Shown: positions 1 to 5,457 of the stretch, in pieces
How the letters are laid out: the number at the start of each line of letters is the position of its first letter
Position numbering within the stretch: position 1 is the stretch's first letter
Assembly (NCBI GenBank): GCA_913043805.1
Contig: CAJWMX010000230.1
Coordinates: 1-5,457 of the forward strand
Reading direction: 5' to 3'
From: an uncultured Acidobacteriota bacterium
Lineage (GTDB): Bacteria; Acidobacteriota; Vicinamibacteria; Vicinamibacterales; UBA8438
DNA: 5,457 nt
The notes under the pieces: generated by a model
Seen by the model: only the letters and a program-made list of their open reading frames with translations
What the model was told of the DNA's origin: nothing
The model's database searches: none
Program-made: the position numbers and the translations under genes

Positions 1-1522
1 CGGTGTAGATCTTGGAGGTCGCCGCGTTGTTGATGACGGTGCCGACGTGAGCGTAACGCTTGATGCCGCCATGCTCGTGGCGCACCACGAGGCACAGCTT
101 GCAGTGGGTCTTGAGGTTCAGCAGGCCGTAGACCACGTGGATCCCGGCCGACTCCAGCCGATGCGCCCAGGCAATGTTGTTGCGTTCATCAAACCGCGCC
201 TTCAACTCGACCAGGACCGCCACCTGCTTCCCGGCTTCGGCCGCCGCGATCAGTAGATCGATCAACGGCGAGTCGGGCCCGATCCGGTAGAGCGTCATCT
301 TGATGGCCACGACGTGCGAGTCGCGGACGGCGGCGCGGAGGAACGTCTCGACCGACGAGAACGAGTCGAACGGGTGGTGCACCAGATAGTCGCGTTCGCT
401 GATCTGGTCGTAGACGCCTTCGGTATCGGCCTCGCTCCACAGCACGCGCGGCGAAAAGGTCGGGTCCTTCAGCTGGGGCAGCTGGATCTTGGTCAGTTCC
501 ATCCAGTCGCCAAACGACATCCGGTCGGCGGTACGCTCCACGACATCCTCTTCGATCTCGAAGTTCTCCATGAGGATGTTGAGCACCCGCGGGGGCATGT
601 CCGACTCGACGAGCAGCTGCGACAGCTCGCCCCACCGCAGCCGCTTGAGTGAACGGTCGACCGTCTCGAGCAGGTCGTCCGCCTCGTCTTCCTGAATGAC
701 CATATCCGTGTCCCGGATGATCCGGAACAGGTGCGCGCTGGCGATCTCGACGCCGGGAAACAACATGTCGAGACAGGCTTTCACGACGTCTGACAGAAAC
801 GCGAACGCGCACCCGGGCTGGCCGGTGACCGACTCGGGGACGGCGATGAACTGCGGTACGACGTGGGGCAGCTTCACCCGGGCGAACCGGGTGCGCCCCT
901 CGTACCGCACGGCGACGGCCAGGTTCAAGCTCAGATTCGAAATGAACGGGAACGGATGCCCGGGGTCGAAGGCGAGCGGCGTCAGAATCGGATGCACGTT
1001 CCGCCGGAAGTACGCCCTCAGGTAGCCGCGAATCGCGTCGGTGAAATCGGACGGATCGAGAAAGCGCACGCCGTGCGCCGCCAGCTGAGGCCGGAGCATG
1101 TCAGACCAGCACCGGGCCTGTTCCGACATCATCCGACGCGCCCGGCGACGAATCGCCTCGAGCTGCTCGGCGGTGCTCAGGCCGTCTGGCGACACATCTT
1201 CGCTGCCGGCCCGGAACTTCCGGTTCAGGGTGGCCACCCGCACCATGAAGAACTCGTCCAGATTGGTGCCGACGATGGCCAGGAACTTGACCCGCTCGAG
1301 TAAGGGATGGTGCGTGTCCTCGGCCTGCAGGAGCACGCGCTGGTTGAACTCCAGCCAGCTGAGCTCACGGTTGATGTAGAGCCCCGGATCAGCGAGGTCG
1401 ACCTGATCGTCGATACCGACCGCTCCCGCTTCGGGCGGCGCGACATCAGCGAAGTCGGAGAGCTGGACGCCAGGAGGCGTCATCTCGCGAGACGGCACGC
1501 CTGGATCGTTGGGATTACTCAT
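1..1522 (-). CDS. ppk1: Polyphosphate kinase 1, partial (C-terminus beyond window)
   Basis: PPK1 reversibly transfers the terminal phosphate of ATP to a growing polyphosphate chain through a phosphohistidine. I translated 507 residues with no stop; full-length PPK1 is about 690-720, so roughly 200 C-terminal residues are missing. Seen: the N-terminal domain from about residue 49 (YINRELSWLEFNQRVL), TNLDEFFMVRVA with Asn87 at the nucleotide-binding position, the middle domain to about residue 340, then the first catalytic domain with TLYRIG (Arg413), ARFDE (Arg443), THCK (His473) and RYAH (His492). The spacings 413-443-473-492 match E. coli Arg375, Arg405, His435 and His454, so the active site looks intact so far. 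Odd: the following loop is GTVINN where the family has GTGN(Y/F)N. ATG at 1522 is the first start after an in-frame TGA at 1553-1555, and I see no clear Shine-Dalgarno sequence before it. It has a non-conserved acidic N-terminal tail of about 48 residues. Expected in the cytoplasm or at the inner membrane. Family call is very secure. Confidence 0.96.
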   Translation of the reverse strand, partial: MSNPNDPGVPSREMTPPGVQLSDFADVAPPEAGAVGIDDQVDLADPGLYINRELSWLEFNQRVLLQAEDTHHPLLERVKFLAIVGTNLDEFFMVRVATLNRKFRAGSEDVSPDGLSTAEQLEAIRRRARRMMSEQARCWSDMLRPQLAAHGVRFLDPSDFTDAIRGYLRAYFRRNVHPILTPLAFDPGHPFPFISNLSLNLAVAVRYEGRTRFARVKLPHVVPQFIAVPESVTGQPGCAFAFLSDVVKACLDMLFPGVEIASAHLFRIIRDTDMVIQEDEADDLLETVDRSLKRLRWGELSQLLVESDMPPRVLNILMENFEIEEDVVERTADRMSFGDWMELTKIQLPQLKDPTFSPRVLWSEADTEGVYDQISERDYLVHHPFDSFSSVETFLRAAVRDSHVVAIKMTLYRIGPDSPLIDLLIAAAEAGKQVAVLVELKARFDERNNIAWAHRLESAGIHVVYGLLNLKTHCKLCLVVRHEHGGIKRYAHVGTVINNAATSKIYT

Positions 1523-1559
1523 CGATAGTCGATTGGAAGCGGGGCGGACGCCTCACCCG

Positions 1560-1568
1560 ATGATAGCA
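1560..1568 (-). promoter_or_regulatory. Possible extended -10 promoter element for ppk1
   Basis: On the minus strand this reads TGCTATCAT, which fits the extended -10 pattern TGnTATnnT. A start of transcription about 7 bases on would leave a leader of about 30 bases before the ppk1 ATG. No good -35 hexamer sits at the usual 16-18 base spacing; ATGACA (1589-1594) is about 23 bases away, which is too far. An extended -10 can work without a -35, but one short match in a GC-rich spacer is weak evidence. Confidence 0.3.
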
Positions 1569-1602
1569 AACGCTTCCGTCCAGCTCTTGTCATCGGAAGG
1601 CA

Positions 1603-1623
1603 ACCGGCCCTACGACAGCCGGT
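1603..1623. repeat. Short inverted repeat (6-bp arms)
   Basis: ACCGGC (1603-1608) and GCCGGT (1618-1623) are perfect reverse complements around a 9-base loop. Alone, such a GC-rich 6-bp match could be chance. It is listed because it directly adjoins the stronger palindrome at 1625-1638 and continues the run of symmetric elements in this spacer. Confidence 0.4.
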
Positions 1624-1624
1624 C

Positions 1625-1638
1625 GGCGCTCGAGCGCC
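1625..1638. repeat. Perfect 14-base palindrome GGCGCTCGAGCGCC
   Basis: The sequence GGCGCTCGAGCGCC equals its own reverse complement, with no loop. This symmetry suits a homodimeric DNA-binding protein better than an RNA hairpin. It lies about 100 bases upstream of the ppk1 start and about 60 bases upstream of the possible -10 element, so an operator or activator site is conceivable. No known regulator's consensus is recognised, and a GC-rich genome makes such palindromes more frequent by chance. Confidence 0.45.
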
Positions 1639-1652
1639 TGGAGCCTGAAGAC

Positions 1653-1682
1653 GTGCCAACCGCCAGAGGACACCGTTGGCAC
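1653..1682 (-). terminator. Stem-loop, 8-bp perfect stem (possible terminator)
   Basis: GTGCCAAC (1653-1660) and GTTGGCAC (1675-1682) are perfect reverse complements around a 14-base loop. It starts one base after the larger hairpin at 1684-1716 and lies about 60 bases past the DUF1552 stop. No T-run follows on either strand, so it is not a classical Rho-independent terminator. It could be the second half of a tandem terminator or a transcript-end stabiliser. The strand is assigned from the position downstream of the minus-strand pair. Confidence 0.4.
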
Positions 1683-1683
1683 A

Positions 1684-1716
1684 GGCTGAACCGGAAAGAT
1701 CCGCGTCGGTTCAGCC
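1684..1716 (-). terminator. Stem-loop, 10-bp perfect stem (possible terminator)
   Basis: GGCTGAACCG (1684-1693) and CGGTTCAGCC (1707-1716) form a perfect 10-bp stem with a 13-base loop, beginning 26 bases downstream of the DUF1552 stop codon. It is the strongest inverted repeat in the window and sits where the transcript of the exported pair should end. The missing T-tract lowers confidence in intrinsic termination. It could instead be a 3'-end stabilising hairpin or part of a repeat element shared with the adjacent 8-bp hairpin. Confidence 0.5.
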
Positions 1717-1742
1717 GGCAGCCTGAAGCCTGAACGACTCCG

Positions 1743-3095
1743 CTACACCGCCAGGTGTTCGATCGGGCCCGTACTGTCGCCGAGATGGTCGGTCTCGACC
1801 CCCACGGCGTCGAGCAGCGTCAGCTGGAGGTTGGTCAACGGCGTCTCGTCGGCCACCTTCAGGTGACGGTCGCCCTTGATCCGTCCGTTGGAGCCGCCCA
1901 CCAGCATGACGGGGAGGTTCACGTGCAGATGCTGGTTGCCGTCGCTGATGCCGCACCCATAGAGCATGGTCATCGTGTCGAGCAACGAGCCGTCGCCGTC
2001 CGGCGTGTTCGCCAGCCGGTCGACGAAGTAGGCGAATTGCTCGATGTGATGCAGGTTCACCTTGGCCAGCTTCTCCATCTGCGCCGGGTTGTTCTGGTGG
2101 TGCGACAGCCCGTGGTGCGGATCCGGAATACCCAGCTCAGGATAGGTGCGTGGGCTGACCTCGCGCGACATCATGAAGGTGATGATGCGGGTCATGTCGG
2201 TCTGCAGCGCCAGCACCTGCAGGTCGAACATCAGCCGCGCATGGTCGGCGAAGGTGTCCGGAATGCCACCCGTCGGGCGCGCCAGCTCGGGCAGCTCCAC
2301 GTCGGCCTGCCGCTCGGCCAGCTGAATCCGGCGCTCGATGTCCCGGATCGCGTCCAGATACTGGTTGACCTTGTCGCGATCGCCCGGAGCCAGCGAATGC
2401 CGGAAACTGTCGACTTCGTGGACCAGCGAATCGAGGATGCTGCGGTCTTCGCTGATGCGTGCCAGCCGCGCTTCGGTGCTCGTATCGTCCGTGTCGCCGA
2501 ACAGCCGCTCGAACACCGCCCGCGGCTGGTTCTCCATCGGGAGCGGCGTGGTCGGGTTCCGCCACGACAGGGTGTTGGCGTAGGCGCAGCTCCAGCCCGC
2601 TTCGCAGGCGCCGATCAACTCGTTCGGGTCGAGGCTGAGCTCGAGCGACGTCAGCTGCGTGTCCTGTCCGATCTGGGCGGCCGCGATCTGATCCATCGAG
2701 GTACCGCCACGAATGTCAGGCCCCTCGGTCTTCTTGGGATGCACGCCGGTCAGAAACGCGGCGGCCGCACGCACATGATCGCCGGTGCCTTCGCCAGGCA
2801 GCGGGAACATCGGCTCGCTGGCCAGACCGGTCACGACCGTGACCTTGTCCTTGTAGGCCGACAGCGGCGCCAACGTCTGCGGCAGGTCGATGCCGCGCCC
2901 CTCGGTGGCTGGCGTCCACGCGTCCATGATCACGCCGTTCGGGACATACCCGACATAGAGCCGTGACACCGGTCCGGCCGCCCGCGTACTCGCCGACAGC
3001 GCCGGCACCATGCTGTCGAGCAGCGGGAGGGCGAGTGTCGCGCCAACCCCGCGTAGGAACGTCCGACGTGGCAACGCCATCTTGGTGATGATCAT
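1743..3095 (-). CDS. Tat-exported DUF1552 (HXXSHH family) protein
   Basis: The 450-residue protein is a normal full length for DUF1552. It opens with a twin-arginine signal (PRRTFLRG, Arg10-Arg11, then a hydrophobic stretch ALPLLDSM to about residue 30), so it is probably exported folded, with any cofactor already in place. Family marks seen: YVPNGVIMDAWTP near residue 50, the GACEAGWSCAYAN segment with two cysteines, AVFERLFGD, and the defining His cluster HHGLSHHQNN at residues 327-336 (H328-x-x-S-H332-H333). The clustered His residues look like a metal site; that is inference, as I know of no assigned reaction. The ATG overlaps the stop of the upstream cytochrome gene (ATGA), with GAGGA about 10 bases before it, which supports this start. 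A second ATG five codons on (3078-3080) is possible. The family usually sits beside DUF1592 cytochrome-type proteins, as here. Family call strong, function unknown. Confidence 0.93.
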   Translation of the reverse strand: MIITKMALPRRTFLRGVGATLALPLLDSMVPALSASTRAAGPVSRLYVGYVPNGVIMDAWTPATEGRGIDLPQTLAPLSAYKDKVTVVTGLASEPMFPLPGEGTGDHVRAAAAFLTGVHPKKTEGPDIRGGTSMDQIAAAQIGQDTQLTSLELSLDPNELIGACEAGWSCAYANTLSWRNPTTPLPMENQPRAVFERLFGDTDDTSTEARLARISEDRSILDSLVHEVDSFRHSLAPGDRDKVNQYLDAIRDIERRIQLAERQADVELPELARPTGGIPDTFADHARLMFDLQVLALQTDMTRIITFMMSREVSPRTYPELGIPDPHHGLSHHQNNPAQMEKLAKVNLHHIEQFAYFVDRLANTPDGDGSLLDTMTMLYGCGISDGNQHLHVNLPVMLVGGSNGRIKGDRHLKVADETPLTNLQLTLLDAVGVETDHLGDSTGPIEHLAV

Positions 3096-5457
3096 GACGG
3101 TGGTGTCCTCATCTGGAACGGCACGCTGCGGGCGATCCCGGCAATGATTGCCGACCAGCGGTAGTCTTCCGCCGCGGCATCGCGCACGATGCGACGCACG
3201 GCCGGAGCATCAAAGTACTCTACACCGCGACCCAACCCGTAGGTCAGCAGTTTCTCTGTGACGGTGGTCACAAAGCTCTCCGGACGGATGAGCAGTGCGT
3301 CCACCAGCGAGGCGGGTCCGTCCACCGGCGTCCCGTCAGCCAGCACTCCGGCGCTGTCGACCGGCGTGCCGCCGTCGCTCTCGACCCGCCACCGGCCGAT
3401 GGCGTCGAAGTTCTCCAGGGCGAACCCGAGCGGATCCATGACCCGATGACACGAGGCGCACACGGGATTCTCGCGATGCACCTCGAGCCGCTCGCGGACC
3501 GACCGTGGCAACGCCCCGGAATCATCATTCTCGGCCAGCGCCGGGACATCAGCCGGGGGCGGCGGAGGGGGCGTGCCGAGGATGTTCTCCAGCAGCCACT
3601 TGCCCCGTACCACGGGCGAGGTTCGGTGGGCGTAGGAGGTCACCGTCAGGAGGCTCCCCTTCCCGAGCAGCCCGCGACGCGGAGCCAACTCACCGTCGAG
3701 CGTGATGCGCCGAAAGTGGTTCCCGTACACATTCGGGATGCCGTAGTGCTCGGCCAGCCGCTGGTTCACGAACGTCTGGTCCGAGGTCATCAGCTCGAGG
3801 ACGCTGTGGTCCTCGCGAATCTGGCTGTCGACGAACAGCTCCATCTCATGGGCCATCGCCTCGCGCAGGTTCGCGTCGAAGTCAGCGAACGCATACGGGT
3901 CGGGGGCGTGGAACGCCATGTTTCTGAGGTAGAGCCACTGTCCCCCGAAGTTGTCCACCAGCGTGCTCGCGCGAAAATCGCCCAGCATCCGCGCGACCTG
4001 CGCCTCGAGGACGCCCGGCGCCCGGAGCTCGCCTCGCTCGGCCAACCCGAGCAACTCCTCGTCCGGAATGCTGCTCCACAAGAAGAAGGACAGACGCGAC
4101 GCCAACTCGATGTCGCTCACCGTGTAAGGCTCGCCCGGCGCATGTTCTTCGGGGTCCTGCTCCCGACGAAAGATGAAATCGGGACTCACGAGGATCCGGC
4201 GGAGCGCCATCTCGACCCCGGTGTCGAAGTCGCCCTGCTCGCGGCCCATGGTGAAGAACCCGAGCAACATATCCAGATCACGAGTCTCAAGTGGCCGCCG
4301 GAACGCGCGGCGCCCGAGCCGTCCAACGATCTCCCGGGCGCACCCCAGCTCCTCGTCGGAATCGACATCGGCCCCGACCGGCGGGCGACAGCTGAAAATG
4401 GCCCGGCGACTCGGGGTATCGCCGCGCCCGGTCACCGCGTAGGGCCCGCGTAGCTCGACACGACTGACCCCGGGGTCGAGCGTCTGATCACCGGCGTACT
4501 CGTAGCTGGTCACCGCATATTGCGGCCGCCTCATCCCTTCGAGCACGGCCGCCTGGTCGACGAAGCTGACCGCGAGCAGGTGCGGCCCTGCCGGCGCCGT
4601 GAACCTGACCTCCTGTCCGTCATCGTCGGCATTGCGGAGATCGCGCCGTCTCGGCTCGCCGTCGGCATCGAGAATCGGCCCACCGACCGTCAAGGTGTCG
4701 ACCAGGGCACCGTCGAGGCGAACTTCGAGTTCGTGCCGGTTGGTCAGTCCCCTGACCCTGCCGTCATAGGTGCGAGACAGATACACCTTGACGACGTACT
4801 CGCCGTCGACGGGGAACGTATGCCGGACCGCTAGACCGCCTCGCGACCCGAACGGCAGGTCGTCGCTGACGCGACCGTCCTGCTTCAGGTATTTGTCGAC
4901 CTCGAACATGTTGGTCGAAGGCGCCTGCTGGGGATCGCCCACCGCCAGCTTGCTGATCTTGCGCGCCGCCCCGAGATACCGCTCGGTCAACATCGGCGAT
5001 ACCGAGAGCACGTCGGCGATGTTGTCGAAGCCGAAACCGGAGTCGTCGGCCGGCAGCAGCGTCCTGGTATCCACCTCGAGGTCGAGCAGGTCGCGAATGG
5101 CGTTGGCGTACTCGGCACGGTTGAGCCGATGGACGGCCGGTCGACGACCCGGGTTGGGCGCCGCTGTCGCGGCCCCGTCGATCGTGCCTTCCAGCCTGGT
5201 CAGGAACCCGTCGTAGGCGGCCTCGTCCGGACGGGGACGCCCCGGCGGCGGCATGGCCCGGGTGCGCAGTTTGCGAACCACCTTCTCCCAGACGTCGGTC
5301 GCCGTGTGACCCGCCGTCGTCGGGTCGACATCCTGCAGCGACAGGCCCGCCGCCAGCGTCCGATCGTTGTGGCAGCCGATACAGTAGCGCTGCAACAACG
5401 CCTGGTCATCGGCGGGCTGGGCCAGGAGCACGCCCGGCACCAAGGCCACCAGAAACG
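3092..5457 (-). CDS. Exported diheme DUF1592-family protein (DUF1587/1595/1592/1588/1585), 5' partial
   Basis: The frame is open to the window edge and the GTG at 5447-5449 is probably not the start: the residues before and after it (FLVALVPGVLLAQ) are the end of a Sec signal peptide. Perhaps 10-20 residues are missing. Numbering from that GTG, domains in order are: cytochrome c-like domain with heme motif CIGCH (23-27) and likely axial Met66 in MPPPGRPRP; DUF1587 (about 107-170, HRLNRAEYANAIRDLL); a beta-rich segment about 205-305 resembling a carbohydrate-binding module; DUF1595 (about 366-430, preceded by Cys354 and Cys370, a possible disulfide); DUF1592 (about 440-575, SRLSFFLWSSIPDEEL); DUF1588 (about 590-690), with RTSPVVRGKW, the proline run, and a second heme motif CASCH (664-668) before MDPLGFALENFDAIGRWR; DUF1585 to the end. 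This is the complete family architecture. It is expected to be a periplasmic or surface redox protein; substrate and partner are unknown. It overlaps the DUF1552 gene by 4 bases. Confidence 0.93.
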   Translation of the reverse strand, partial: FLVALVPGVLLAQPADDQALLQRYCIGCHNDRTLAAGLSLQDVDPTTAGHTATDVWEKVVRKLRTRAMPPPGRPRPDEAAYDGFLTRLEGTIDGAATAAPNPGRRPAVHRLNRAEYANAIRDLLDLEVDTRTLLPADDSGFGFDNIADVLSVSPMLTERYLGAARKISKLAVGDPQQAPSTNMFEVDKYLKQDGRVSDDLPFGSRGGLAVRHTFPVDGEYVVKVYLSRTYDGRVRGLTNRHELEVRLDGALVDTLTVGGPILDADGEPRRRDLRNADDDGQEVRFTAPAGPHLLAVSFVDQAAVLEGMRRPQYAVTSYEYAGDQTLDPGVSRVELRGPYAVTGRGDTPSRRAIFSCRPPVGADVDSDEELGCAREIVGRLGRRAFRRPLETRDLDMLLGFFTMGREQGDFDTGVEMALRRILVSPDFIFRREQDPEEHAPGEPYTVSDIELASRLSFFLWSSIPDEELLGLAERGELRAPGVLEAQVARMLGDFRASTLVDNFGGQWLYLRNMAFHAPDPYAFADFDANLREAMAHEMELFVDSQIREDHSVLELMTSDQTFVNQRLAEHYGIPNVYGNHFRRITLDGELAPRRGLLGKGSLLTVTSYAHRTSPVVRGKWLLENILGTPPPPPPADVPALAENDDSGALPRSVRERLEVHRENPVCASCHRVMDPLGFALENFDAIGRWRVESDGGTPVDSAGVLADGTPVDGPASLVDALLIRPESFVTTVTEKLLTYGLGRGVEYFDAPAVRRIVRDAAAEDYRWSAIIAGIARSVPFQMRTPPS
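3106..3110 (-). promoter_or_regulatory. Ribosome binding site of the DUF1552 gene
   Basis: GAGGA on the minus strand lies 10 bases before the ATG at 3095, inside the last codons of the upstream gene. It favours that ATG over the one at 3078-3080, which has no purine-rich sequence at a suitable distance. Together with the ATGA overlap it suggests translational coupling of the pair. Confidence 0.6.

Larger units (their letters stand above)
1642..1735. repeat. Direct repeats of a GCCTGAA heptamer
   Basis: AGCCTGAAG occurs at 1642-1650 and again at 1720-1728, 78 bases apart. At 1721-1734 the heptamer GCCTGAA appears twice in tandem. A one-base variant, AGGCTGAAC, lies at 1683-1691 and forms part of the 10-bp hairpin arm. 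The copies bracket the two hairpins, so the block may be a small dispersed intergenic repeat unit or the remnant of a slipped heptamer array. Function is unknown. Confidence 0.5.
1523..1742. other. Intergenic spacer rich in inverted repeats
   Basis: This non-coding gap lies between the DUF1552 stop codon (TAG at 1743-1745) and the ppk1 start. No frame here reads like a protein. It contains, from right to left, a 10-bp hairpin, an 8-bp hairpin, a 14-base palindrome, a 6-bp hairpin and several GCCTGAA copies, then a quieter AT-richer stretch (about 1560-1600) that could hold the ppk1 promoter. Its likely jobs are ending the upstream transcript and starting ppk1, which I infer from position only. 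Confidence 0.8.

Noticed and set aside
189..812. Minus-strand open frame of 207 codons inside ppk1
   Set aside because: It is in a different frame from the continuous PPK1 reading and its translation is an Arg-rich low-complexity string typical of GC-rich frame shadows.
863..1303. Plus-strand open frame antisense to ppk1
   Set aside because: The region encodes conserved PPK1 N-terminal and middle domains on the minus strand; the plus translation has no family resemblance.
1509..1733. Plus-strand open frame of 74 codons covering the intergenic gap
   Set aside because: It runs through every inverted repeat in the spacer, has no ribosome site I can see, and no recognisable sequence; judged chance.
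1755..2966. Long open frame on the plus strand (403 codons) antisense to the DUF1552 gene
   Set aside because: The opposite strand has unmistakable DUF1552 motifs and a Tat signal. The plus-strand translation is rich in Arg, Val, Gln and His with no recognisable domain, as expected for the mirror frame of a GC-rich gene.
3446..4453. Long open frame on the plus strand (335 codons) antisense to the diheme gene
   Set aside because: It lies entirely within the clear DUF1595/DUF1592/DUF1588 coding region on the minus strand and shows no domain, signal or ribosome site.
5447..5449. GTG as the start of the diheme protein
   Set aside because: The frame stays open to the window edge, and starting here would leave only about 10 residues of a truncated signal peptide with no charged n-region. 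The real start is most likely upstream of the window.
1..5457. Mobile elements, tRNA or rRNA genes, CRISPR arrays
   Set aside because: No transposase or integrase motifs, no cloverleaf or rRNA-like segments, and no regularly spaced repeats were seen. The only repeats are the short ones in the 1523-1742 spacer.

Overview
This GC-rich window carries three protein genes, all on the minus strand, two of them cut by the window edges. In transcription order (right to left) they are: an exported DUF1587/DUF1595/DUF1592/DUF1588/DUF1585 multidomain protein with two c-type heme motifs (3092-5457, N-terminus cut off); a Tat-exported DUF1552 (HXXSHH family) protein (1743-3095); and, after a roughly 220-base gap, the first 507 codons of polyphosphate kinase 1, ppk1 (1-1522, C-terminus cut off). 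No RNA gene, transposase, integrase or CRISPR array is visible.

The DUF1592-type cytochrome next to a DUF1552 protein is a gene pair I know from Acidobacteriota (notably Vicinamibacteria and Solibacter relatives), Planctomycetota, Verrucomicrobiota and some Myxococcota. With the high GC content this makes an acidobacterial chromosome my best guess, but it is an inference from family distribution. The two genes overlap by 4 bases (ATGA), so they are almost certainly co-transcribed and translationally coupled. One product carries the end of a Sec-type signal peptide and the other a twin-arginine signal, so both are expected outside the cytoplasm. The pair has no established biochemical function that I know of. 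A diheme redox protein with a possible carbohydrate-binding module, beside a His-rich putative metal-site protein, suggests extracytoplasmic oxidation or breakdown of a polymer, but this is unproven.

The gap between the pair and ppk1 (1523-1742) is packed with inverted repeats: two hairpins placed end to end, a perfect 14-base palindrome, a weaker hairpin, and copies of a GCCTGAA heptamer. It probably holds the end of the pair's transcript and the start of ppk1. The partial ppk1 keeps all the catalytic Arg and His residues I can check, but its normally near-invariant GTGN(Y/F)N loop reads GTVINN. That is the most unusual coding observation here.

The window looks mostly like ordinary chromosome. 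The points worth a second look are the altered PPK1 loop, the palindrome-dense spacer and the uncharacterised exported pair.
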